A DNA stretch of 13,678 nucleotides from Candidatus Mediterraneibacter stercorigallinarum (GTDB lineage Bacteria; Bacillota; Clostridia; Lachnospirales; Lachnospiraceae): the NCBI GenBank assembly GCA_019116185.1, contig DXCD01000173.1, positions 1-13,678 of the forward strand, given 5' to 3'. The notes under the pieces were generated by a model. That model was not told the origin of the DNA. It saw only the letters and a list, made by a program, of their open reading frames with translations, and did no database searches. Shown one piece after another: positions 7,260-13,563 of the stretch (the stretch's first letter is position 1; each line of letters begins with the position of its first letter). Both the position numbers and the translations under genes were made by a program.

Positions 7260-7338
7260 AAACAAAAGAGGCAGCATATGAGGAAGCGTGTTAAATGTTC
7301 GTAAAATCACTGCACCTAACTCCTCATATCCTGCCTCT
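7260..7338 (-). terminator. Terminator downstream of glmS with a long stem
   Basis: An 18-nt arm at 7267-7284 (AGAGGCAG-C-ATATGAGGA) is the reverse complement of 7321-7338 except for one central mismatch, enclosing a 36-base loop. On the minus strand the stem is followed by TTTTGTTT. It begins about 30 bases after the glmS stop and separates glmS from the regulator gene. The stem and loop are both longer than in an ordinary terminator. Confidence 0.75.
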
Positions 7339-7368
7339 GTACTGCCGGAAAGTTCTATTCTGCTGTTC

Positions 7369-9207
7369 TTATTCTACTGTCACGGATTTCGCCAGATTTC
7401 TCGGCTTATCCACGTCCAGTCCCTTCGCCACGCTGACATAATATCCCATCAGCTGCAGCGGCACAATGGCCAGGCTGGTCGTGAAATACTGTTCTGTCTT
7501 CGGGACATACACAGAGAAATCCGCATTGTCCTCAATATTATAATTGCCATACAGGGTCAGCCCCATCAGGTAAGCGCCCCGGCTCTTTGTCTCCACCATA
7601 TTGCTCAGCGTTTTCTCAAAAAGAGCCTTCTGAGTGACCACGCCTACGACCAGAGTCCCGTCCTCGATCAGACTGATCGTGCCGTGCTTGAGTTCTCCCG
7701 CTGCATAAGCCTCTGAATGGATATAGCTGATTTCTTTCATCTTCAGGCTTCCCTCAAGGCTGATCGCATAGTCAATGCCGCGCCCGATAAAGAAAATATC
7801 CTTTGCATTGGCATACTTGCTCGCAAACCACTGGATTCGTTCTTTGTCATCCAGCGTCTTCTGGATCTTCTCCGGCAGCCTGCCAAGCTCAGCGATCAGT
7901 TCGCCATATCTGTTCTCATCGATTATCCCTTTCGCCAATGCCGCCTGGATCGCCAGCAGGTACACCGCGATCAGCTGCGTGCTGTATGCTTTTGTCGTCG
8001 CTACGGAGATCTCCGGGCCGGCATATGTGTAGAGAATGTAATCACTCTCTCTTGCAATACTCGAGCCTACCACATTGACGATTCCGAGCACCGGCACGCC
8101 TTTCTCCTTTGCCAGGCGCAGCGCGGCAAGACTGTCCGCTGTTTCTCCTGACTGAGATACCACGATCACCATGGAATCTTTCATAAGCTTCGGATTCCTG
8201 TACCTGAACTCAGATGCCAAGTCCACTTCCACCGGTATATCCGCCAGATCCTCCATCACATATTTTGCCACCATTCCTACATGATATGCTGACCCGCAGG
8301 CAACGATATAGAGCCTCTCCAGCCCTGCCAGCATCTCGCTTGTGATCCCGGTCTCGGAAAAATCAATCTGTCCGTCTTTCACATAGGCGCCTACTGTATC
8401 CTGCACTGCTTTTGGCTGCTCATGGATCTCCTTCAGCATAAAATGCTCATAGCCGCCCTTTTCCGCAGATTCTGCGTCCCACTTGATCTCCACCATATCT
8501 TTGCGGATTTCTTCCCTGTCGATATTGTAGAAATGGATCTCATCCCTGCTCAGTTCGGCGATTTCCAGGTTCCCTATATAAAAGACATTTCTTGTCTTGT
8601 CAAGAACCGCCGGGACATCCGATGCGATAAGGCACCCGGACTCATTCTTCCCGATGATGAGCGGACTGTCCTTCCTCGCCGCAAAGAGCCTGCCCGGACA
8701 GTCTTTAAACATCACGCCGAACGCGTATGACCCGCGGATCCGGAGCATAGCGCGGGTCAGCGCCTCCAGCGGCGTCCCGGTCTTTTTATAATAATAGTCA
8801 ACCAGCTTCACCGCGATCTCTGTATCTGTCTGAGAGTAGAAGCTGTATCCTGATTTCGCAAGCTTCTCTTTCAACTCCTGATAATTCTCAATAATCCCGT
8901 TATGTACAAGCACAACAGATTTGTCTTCTGTACAGTGCGGATGCGCATTATTCTCTGACGGCTCTCCGTGCGTCGCCCAGCGGGTATGCCCGATCCCGCA
9001 GGTGCCCGGCACTGCCATTCCTCCGTCTGTTTTTTCTGAAAGGATCTTCAGCCTGCCTTTTGCCTTCACGACCTCGATCTTTCCGGTCTCCTCATTGCGG
9101 ACGGCAATCCCCGCCGAGTCATAGCCCCTGTATTCCAGTTTCTCCAGTCCTGACAGCAGGATCGGAGCCGCCTGCTCCTCACCTACAAATCCCACGATTC
9201 CACACAT
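7369..9207 (-). CDS. glmS: Glutamine--fructose-6-phosphate aminotransferase (isomerizing)
   Basis: GlmS makes glucosamine-6-phosphate from fructose-6-phosphate and glutamine, the first step towards UDP-GlcNAc for peptidoglycan. The 612 residues match the family. The N-terminal glutaminase domain begins MCGIVGFVG, so Cys2 becomes the N-terminal nucleophile; other landmarks are YRGYDSAGIA, GIGHTRWATHG and HNGIIENY. Two SIS domains follow, with VACGSAYHVG and VSQSGETADSL, and the chain ends in DKPRNLAKSVTVE as typical. The frame is open to 9333, but a free N-terminal cysteine is required and AAGGAGG lies 10 bases before the ATG at 9207, so that start is chosen. The leader holds a strong promoter and a terminator. 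No glmS ribozyme core was recognised. Confidence 0.97.
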   Translation of the reverse strand: MCGIVGFVGEEQAAPILLSGLEKLEYRGYDSAGIAVRNEETGKIEVVKAKGRLKILSEKTDGGMAVPGTCGIGHTRWATHGEPSENNAHPHCTEDKSVVLVHNGIIENYQELKEKLAKSGYSFYSQTDTEIAVKLVDYYYKKTGTPLEALTRAMLRIRGSYAFGVMFKDCPGRLFAARKDSPLIIGKNESGCLIASDVPAVLDKTRNVFYIGNLEIAELSRDEIHFYNIDREEIRKDMVEIKWDAESAEKGGYEHFMLKEIHEQPKAVQDTVGAYVKDGQIDFSETGITSEMLAGLERLYIVACGSAYHVGMVAKYVMEDLADIPVEVDLASEFRYRNPKLMKDSMVIVVSQSGETADSLAALRLAKEKGVPVLGIVNVVGSSIARESDYILYTYAGPEISVATTKAYSTQLIAVYLLAIQAALAKGIIDENRYGELIAELGRLPEKIQKTLDDKERIQWFASKYANAKDIFFIGRGIDYAISLEGSLKMKEISYIHSEAYAAGELKHGTISLIEDGTLVVGVVTQKALFEKTLSNMVETKSRGAYLMGLTLYGNYNIEDNADFSVYVPKTEQYFTTSLAIVPLQLMGYYVSVAKGLDVDKPRNLAKSVTVE

Positions 9208-9282
9208 ATGATGCAATCCTCCTTCATTCTTTTCCCGTCCGTGTCTGTTCCGGGTCATGGTCCTGCTGATAAACGCACTAAT

Positions 9283-9331
9283 AAAAAAGGGCAATAAAAT
9301 CTTCCTTGACCTGCGAAAAATTTTATTACCC
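9283..9331 (-). terminator. Intrinsic terminator inside the glmS leader
   Basis: On the minus strand a 12-bp stem (GGGTAATAAAAT with ATTTTATTGCCC, one G-T pair; plus coordinates 9320-9331 and 9289-9300) with a 19-base loop is followed by six T (9283-9288). It lies between the -10 element at 9392-9397 and the glmS start at 9207, so glmS transcripts from that promoter must read through it. It may be an attenuator, or it may simply end readthrough from the Na/Pi gene upstream. Confidence 0.78.
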
Positions 9332-9391
9332 ATTAAGAACGACGCGATTTCCTCTTTCGCTCAGAAATACATTTCCTTAGTTCCAAGAGCT

Positions 9392-9421
9392 ATCATAACA
9401 TTTCAGAGTGCGCTCTGTCAA
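9392..9421 (-). promoter_or_regulatory. Strong sigma-A promoter of glmS
   Basis: TTGACA (9416-9421, perfect) and TATGAT (9392-9397, five of six) are 18 bp apart on the minus strand. Transcription would start near 9385, giving a leader of about 178 bases before glmS. Confidence 0.82.
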
Positions 9422-9424
9422 GCC

Positions 9425-9470
9425 GCCATTCATCCGGCTGACGCCACTCGTCCGCTGCCATTCACCTGCT
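9425..9470. repeat. Three imperfect 14-bp repeats just upstream of the glmS promoter
   Basis: Three units starting at 9425, 9443 and 9457 share the plus-strand pattern GCCAYTCRYCYG. The second and third are directly adjacent; the first is 4 bp away. The array ends 3 bp from the -35 element, a position typical for an activator or repressor site. It is noncoding, between the Na/Pi gene stop and the promoter. Confidence 0.5.
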
Positions 9471-9500
9471 CTGCTCTTCACCATTTATCTGATTTTCTGT

Positions 9501-11141
9501 TTATCCCATCACTGACTGAACCTCTTCCGCGATATTTCTCGCATGGTCAGAAATCCTCTCCAGCCCTGTCAGTGTGTCAAGAAATACAATTCCAGCCTCC
9601 GTACTGCATTGTTTGTCAGCCAGACGTTTTATATGCGCTGTGCGCAGCCGCACTTCCAGCCCGTCCGCCTGTTCTTCCCGTTCAAGCACCAGCCGCGCTT
9701 TCTCGGCGCTGTTCTCCTCCAGGGCTTCCACCGCATAGAGGAAACTCTCCGAACAGACTCTGAGCATCTCTTTCATCTCAGCTGCCCCTGTCTCTGAGAG
9801 CGAGGTCTTCTGCTCCTTCAGGCTCTCTGCGTATTCCGATATATTTTCACAGTAATCGCTCACTCTCTCCATGTCTGTTACAATCTGAAGAAGGCTTGCC
9901 ACATGCTGGTGCTCCTTCTCATTGATGGACAGGGAACTGATCCGCAGCAGATAGTCCGTGATGCCCTTGCACAGCCGGTCTGCCACGCTCTCTTCTTCCC
10001 TGATCCCCGCGATTGTCTCCTGATCCTGCGTGAACAGCACCTCTTCCGCCTTCTCCATGGTGCCGTTCACGATCTTTCCCATACGGCACACTTCTCTCCT
10101 TACAGTCTGCAGCGCGATCGCCGGCGTCTCCAGCATCCGCTCGTCCAGGAGTACTCTTGACTCGTCAGCAGCAGGCTCGTCTTCTTTCTGAAGCTTCTTT
10201 GCCAGCCGGATGATCCAGTCAGAAACCGGGAACAGAAGAAGTGTTGTCCCGATATTAAAGATCGTATGCACAGAGCTGATCTCCGTCTGGGTGATCAGGC
10301 CCATTCCCATCTCGGGATTGATCACCTGGAAGAACACGATCGCCACAATGCTGAATATAATGGTCCCGATAATATTAAACAGCAGGTGCATGATGGCCGC
10401 TGTCTTTGCCGCCTTCTTCGCTCCCACGCTGGATATGATCGCTGTCACACAGGTACCGATATTCTGTCCCATGATAATATAGACTGCCGCGTTGAACGGA
10501 ACCAGTCCTGCTGCTGCAAGGCTCTGCAGGATACCCACGGACGCGGACGAACTCTGGATCACCGCCGTCACGAGCGCCCCGGCGATGATTCCCATGAACG
10601 GATTATGCCCGAGGGCGGTAAAAATATTCCGGAAGCCTTCGGACTCTTCCAGCGGCGACACCGCGGAGGACATGGTGGAAATCCCGATAAACAGGATTCC
10701 GAAACCAATCACAATACTTGAAATATCCTTTGTGGATCTTCTCTTCCCTGCAAGCATCAGAACCACGCCGAGAATCACTGCCACTGGCGCCAGGTTTGCC
10801 GGGCTTAAGAATTTGGCCCACTCCACGCTGGATACAAGCCAGCCGGTCACGGTCGTACCGATATTGGCTCCCATGATGACGCCCATTGCCTGGGACAGGT
10901 TCATGATCCCCGCGTTGACAAAGCCCACCACCATGACCGTGGTCGCTGACGAGCTCTGGATGACCGCTGTGATCACGGCTCCCAGGAGCACGCCCATCAG
11001 CTTATTCCTCGTCAAAGCCTCCAATAGAGATTTCATCCTGCTGCCCGCTGCATTTTCCAGACCCTGTGCCATGATCTGCATTCCATAGATAAACATTCCC
11101 AATCCACCCGCAAAAGGGATGATAATGCCTGCGTAATCCAT
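9501..11141 (-). CDS. Na+/phosphate cotransporter (NptA/YjbB-like) with PhoU-like tail
   Basis: This membrane protein of 546 residues belongs to the Na/Pi cotransporter II family of bacteria and moves phosphate coupled to sodium. The two inverted family repeats are clear: QSSSATT at 62-68 with GANIGTTVT at 91-99, then QSSSAS at 196-201 with GQNIGTCVT at 225-233. Eight or more hydrophobic segments fill residues 1-312. A charged linker (about 315-335) leads to a helical PhoU-like cytoplasmic domain (about 340-546). Whether such bacterial proteins import or export phosphate varies. GGGAGGAAAGT precedes the ATG. Pho-box-like repeats lie upstream, inside the end of spoVAE. It is probably transcribed alone. 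Confidence 0.92.
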   Translation of the reverse strand: MDYAGIIIPFAGGLGMFIYGMQIMAQGLENAAGSRMKSLLEALTRNKLMGVLLGAVITAVIQSSSATTVMVVGFVNAGIMNLSQAMGVIMGANIGTTVTGWLVSSVEWAKFLSPANLAPVAVILGVVLMLAGKRRSTKDISSIVIGFGILFIGISTMSSAVSPLEESEGFRNIFTALGHNPFMGIIAGALVTAVIQSSSASVGILQSLAAAGLVPFNAAVYIIMGQNIGTCVTAIISSVGAKKAAKTAAIMHLLFNIIGTIIFSIVAIVFFQVINPEMGMGLITQTEISSVHTIFNIGTTLLLFPVSDWIIRLAKKLQKEDEPAADESRVLLDERMLETPAIALQTVRREVCRMGKIVNGTMEKAEEVLFTQDQETIAGIREEESVADRLCKGITDYLLRISSLSINEKEHQHVASLLQIVTDMERVSDYCENISEYAESLKEQKTSLSETGAAEMKEMLRVCSESFLYAVEALEENSAEKARLVLEREEQADGLEVRLRTAHIKRLADKQCSTEAGIVFLDTLTGLERISDHARNIAEEVQSVMG

Positions 11142-11209
11142 ACTTTCCTCCCTGCCTAGAGATCTTTCTCATTTGCTTTCACATAACTTATGCAGAGAGG
11201 CACACTCGT

Positions 11210-11248
11210 ACATCCCTGCATATCTACGATAACATCCCTGACAGTAAA
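11210..11248 (-). promoter_or_regulatory. Candidate promoter of the Na/Pi gene with 9-bp direct repeats
   Basis: TTTACT (11243-11248) and TAGATA (11221-11226) are 16 bp apart on the minus strand, a moderate sigma-A match. A perfect 9-bp direct repeat ACATCCCTG (plus strand, 11210-11218 and 11232-11240), spaced 22 bp or two helical turns, brackets the -10 element. Confidence 0.45.
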
Positions 11249-11261
11249 ACGCAACGAAATC

Positions 11262-11289
11262 TTAACAAGATTTTAACACTGTTTTTACT
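11262..11289 (+). promoter_or_regulatory. PhoP-box-like triple repeat upstream of the Na/Pi gene
   Basis: TTAACA (11262), TTAACA (11273) and TTTACT (11284) follow one another with exactly 11-bp spacing. The array overlaps the stop codon of spoVAE and lies about 15 bp upstream of the candidate -35 element of the Na/Pi gene. The hexamers read on the plus strand, opposite to the gene they would control and opposite to the arrays before pstS and the AEP operon, which lowers certainty. Confidence 0.5.
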
Positions 11290-11641
11290 TTTTCATCTTC
11301 GGCTCAAAGATAAAGGAAGCGATATAGCCGAAGATCAGCGCCGCGGAAATGCCCACCGCGCTCGCCTCGAATCCTCCCATGAAGATCCCGATAAACCCAT
11401 TCCGGTCCACTGCTTCCTTTATCCCCTGCCAGAGCACATTCCCGAATCCGAGAAGGGGAACGCTCGCCCCTGCTCCCGCAAACTCCTGAAAGGGCTTGTA
11501 TATCCCGCAGAATCCCAGCACTGCTCCCGTACACACGAGCAGCACCATAACCCGCCCCGGCATCATTTTCGTCCGGTCCAGAAGGATCTGGACAACCGAG
11601 CAGATCAGTCCGCCGACTACAAATGCTGTAACATATTCCAT
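11285..11641 (-). CDS. spoVAE: Stage V sporulation protein AE
   Basis: This is a small integral membrane protein of the SpoVA channel, which moves dipicolinic acid into the forespore and releases it in germination. The 118 residues fit the clostridial SpoVAE (SpoVAEB-type). It has several hydrophobic segments, the motif AGAGASVPLLGFGN and a glycine-rich GFIGIFMGGFEASAVG stretch, all characteristic. The frame stays open to 11728, but the ATG at 11641 is preceded by AGGTGG and gives the usual N-terminus MEYVTAFVVGG. It lies 92 bases after spoVAD, probably in the same transcript. Its last codons overlap a Pho-box-like array. Confidence 0.93.
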   Translation of the reverse strand: MEYVTAFVVGGLICSVVQILLDRTKMMPGRVMVLLVCTGAVLGFCGIYKPFQEFAGAGASVPLLGFGNVLWQGIKEAVDRNGFIGIFMGGFEASAVGISAALIFGYIASFIFEPKMKK

Positions 11642-11733
11642 ATCTTTTCCACCTTTCAAATCTGGTTTCTGTCCGAAATTTAACAACTGTATTTGCCGGC
11701 GCACGGTCCGGATGCTCCCCCCGCGCACCGCCG

Positions 11734-12855
11734 TCAGCAGTGCTCCAATACAATCCCATGCGCGATCCCCGGCACGCTGGCTCCTTCATTGTAGCTCACC
11801 GTTGACATCAGCGCTCCCGTCGGAACGAACAGGACCCGCTTCCACTCTCCCTTTTCGATCTTCGGCAGCACAAAAGAAGCAAGGGTCACCGCCGCGCACC
11901 CGCAGCCGCTCCCGCCTGCGTGTGTATCCTGCGTCTGCTGGTCAAAAATAGTCATGCCGCAGTCAATATGTTTTTCCCGGATGTCATACCCTTTCCCCCG
12001 GACCAGGTCAAACAGGATCGACTGTCCCACATATCCAAGGTCCCCGGTGATGATCCGGTCATAGTCCGCTTCTGTCCTCCCCATGTCCGTGAAATTCTGC
12101 ACGATAGTATCCATGGCCGCCGGAGCCATGCACGCGCCCATGTTCTGCGAATCTTTCAGTCCGTAATCCACAATCTTCCCCACGGTCACGCCCGCGATCC
12201 GGACATGGCTTTTCCTTTTAGGCTCTTTTGGTTCCGTTTTCCCCTTCCTCGGCAGGCCACTGTCCTCCTGCACCCGCTCCGGACACGTCTGTTCCTCATC
12301 TCTTCTGCCCGGCGCACGGACGACAAACGCGCCGCTTCCTGTGACAGTCCAGTGGGCAGACAGCGGGCGCTGGCTCGCATACCCCAGCGGGAAACGGAAC
12401 TCCTTCTCCGCGCTTCCGAAATGGCTGGAGGTCACTGCCAGCATGTATTCTCCGTATCCGGCGGCAGCGCTCATTCCCGCAAGGGCAAGGGCTTCCCCTG
12501 AGGTTGAACACGCCCCGTACAGCCCGAACATAGGGATCTGGAGCGCCTCCACGCCCATGGAGGTGGCAATCCCCTGACGGAGCAGATCCCCTCCGAACAG
12601 ATAGCGGACATCCTCTGCAGCTGCATTCGCCTTGCCCAGTGCCAGAACGCAGGCTTCCTTCTGCATCGTACTCTCTGCTTCTTCCCAGGTCTGCGCCCCG
12701 AACAGGTCGTCTTCGCCTGCCATGTCAAACAGTTCCCCCAGCGGTCCTTCTGCCTCTTTGCTTCCGACAACAGATGCCGCGCTTACAATATAAGGAGCAT
12801 TTTTAAATATCAGGCTCTGGCTTCCTTTGATTATCTGATCCACTTTTCGATCCAT
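11734..12855 (-). CDS. spoVAD: Stage V sporulation protein AD
   Basis: SpoVAD is the dipicolinic-acid-binding, thiolase-fold subunit of the SpoVA complex, attached to the spore inner membrane. Recognisable parts are GACSTSGEALALA (residues 114-126, with Cys116 at the thiolase active-site position), the GSGAF strand at 173-177, NMGACMAPAAMDT (238-250) and the C-terminal GSGCGCAAVTLAS segment. At 373 residues it is longer than the roughly 340 usual for the family. The excess is a charged Pro/Lys/Arg/Glu-rich insert at about residues 180-217. Upstream is AGGTGAGG and a sigma-G-like promoter. spoVAE follows in the same direction, while spoVAC diverges. Confidence 0.94.
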   Translation of the reverse strand: MDRKVDQIIKGSQSLIFKNAPYIVSAASVVGSKEAEGPLGELFDMAGEDDLFGAQTWEEAESTMQKEACVLALGKANAAAEDVRYLFGGDLLRQGIATSMGVEALQIPMFGLYGACSTSGEALALAGMSAAAGYGEYMLAVTSSHFGSAEKEFRFPLGYASQRPLSAHWTVTGSGAFVVRAPGRRDEEQTCPERVQEDSGLPRKGKTEPKEPKRKSHVRIAGVTVGKIVDYGLKDSQNMGACMAPAAMDTIVQNFTDMGRTEADYDRIITGDLGYVGQSILFDLVRGKGYDIREKHIDCGMTIFDQQTQDTHAGGSGCGCAAVTLASFVLPKIEKGEWKRVLFVPTGALMSTVSYNEGASVPGIAHGIVLEHC

Positions 12856-12889
12856 ATTTCATCCTCACCTTTTTTCATCTCGTATGAAT

Positions 12890-12918
12890 TATTTTGTACA
12901 GGTCTTCCAAAAATATGC
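12890..12918 (-). promoter_or_regulatory. Sigma-G-like promoter of spoVAD-spoVAE
   Basis: On the minus strand GCATA (12914-12918) is followed after 17 bp by CAAAATA (12890-12896). This matches the forespore sigma-G pattern gHATR-N17/18-cATnnTA with one mismatch in the -10 element. The ATG of spoVAD lies about 28 bases past the expected start. Confidence 0.5.
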
Positions 12919-12921
12919 AGG

Positions 12922-12950
12922 GTATATTTGCCTGAAAAATCCAGATACTA
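12922..12950 (+). promoter_or_regulatory. Sigma-G-like promoter of spoVAC
   Basis: GTATA (12922-12926) and GATACTA (12944-12950) are 17 bp apart on the plus strand. They match gHATR-N17/18-cATnnTA except for the least conserved first base of the -10. Transcription would start near 12957. It sits back to back with the spoVAD promoter. Confidence 0.58.
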
Positions 12951-12960
12951 ACAGAAAGTA

Positions 12961-12975
12961 CTGGCTGTCAGCCAG
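12961..12975. promoter_or_regulatory. Perfect palindrome in the spoVAC leader
   Basis: CTGGCT-GTC-AGCCAG is a perfect inverted repeat directly after the expected spoVAC transcription start and 22 bases before its ribosome site. It could be an operator or a short mRNA hairpin; the sequence does not decide. Confidence 0.45.
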
Positions 12976-13009
12976 ATGAGAAAACGATTGTTTGAAAAAG
13001 GAGAGTTCT

Positions 13010-13471
13010 ATGGATAAGATACAGCGTCTAAAACAGCAAAAACAGTATGAACAATATGTAAAAGAAAAGACCCCTCAGCATAATGTCTGGCTGAACATGC
13101 TCAAAGCCTTCCTCACAGGAGGCACGATCTGCTTCATCGGCCAGGTCATCCATCACTACTGCGAGCTCAAGAATCTCAGCGCGGATGACTGCAGCAGCTG
13201 GACGTCCATGCTTCTGGTCCTGCTCAGCGTGCTCCTGACCGGGACAGGGATCTATCCCCGCCTCGCGAAATGGGGCGGCGCCGGGGCGCTTGTGCCCATC
13301 ACCGGGTTCGCCAACTCTGTCGCAGCGCCGGCCATCGAATACAAGAAGGAAGGACAGGTATTCGGCATCGGATGCAAGATCTTCACCATCGCCGGTCCAG
13401 TCATCCTGTACGGCATCTTCACAAGCTGGGGGCTGGGGTTGGTGTATTGGTTTGGGACGCTGATCGGGTAA
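13010..13471 (+). CDS. spoVAC: Stage V sporulation protein AC
   Basis: SpoVAC is a membrane subunit of the SpoVA dipicolinic acid channel and is mechanosensitive in Bacillus. The 153-residue protein has a charged N-terminus, then FLTGGTICFIGQ (residues about 35-46), LLTGTGIYPRLAKWGGAGALVPITGFANSVAAPAIEYKKEG and a hydrophobic C-terminus, matching the family along its whole length. An in-frame TTG at 12992 is possible, but the ATG at 13010 follows AAGGAGAG by 6 bases and is preferred. It is the only gene on the plus strand and diverges from spoVAD, whereas in Bacillus and many Clostridia spoVAC, D and E are collinear. Confidence 0.94.
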   Translation: MDKIQRLKQQKQYEQYVKEKTPQHNVWLNMLKAFLTGGTICFIGQVIHHYCELKNLSADDCSSWTSMLLVLLSVLLTGTGIYPRLAKWGGAGALVPITGFANSVAAPAIEYKKEGQVFGIGCKIFTIAGPVILYGIFTSWGLGLVYWFGTLIG

Positions 13472-13491
13472 ATACTAAACCGCCGTGGCAT

Positions 13492-13536
13492 ATAAAACAG
13501 CGCCAGAGATGGGATTTTACTCCATCACTGACGCTG
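13492..13536 (-). terminator. Probable terminator of the right-edge gene
   Basis: Arms 13498-13512 and 13522-13536 pair over 13 of 15 positions (CAGCG, CAG and GATGG blocks with two single mismatches) around a 9-base loop. On the minus strand TTTTAT follows, 26 bases after the stop of the partial gene. On the plus strand no T-run follows, so spoVAC is not clearly terminated by it. Confidence 0.6.
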
Positions 13537-13563
13537 TCTCACAATCAACTCGTCCCCATCCTA

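Noticed and set aside
9208..9333. N-terminal extension of GlmS by 42 residues
   Set aside because: GlmS needs a cysteine directly after the initiator methionine, the extension has no ribosome site, and it runs across a terminator hairpin. The ATG at 9207 has AAGGAGG.
11642..11728. N-terminal extension of SpoVAE by 29 residues
   Set aside because: The family begins at the MEYVTAFVVGG-type segment and AGGTGG directly precedes the ATG at 11641.
11304..11789. 161-codon minus-strand frame overlapping spoVAE and the end of spoVAD
   Set aside because: It is out of frame with both recognised genes and has an Arg/Gly/Ser-rich composition typical of a shadow frame.
12992..13009. TTG start six codons upstream of the spoVAC ATG
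   Set aside because: The AAGGAGAG ribosome site lies inside this segment and is correctly spaced only for the ATG at 13010.
13498..13512. AGCGCCAGA resembles the start of the glmS ribozyme core
   Set aside because: It is far from glmS, the following bases do not continue the ribozyme consensus, and the segment is one arm of a simple hairpin that fits a terminator.
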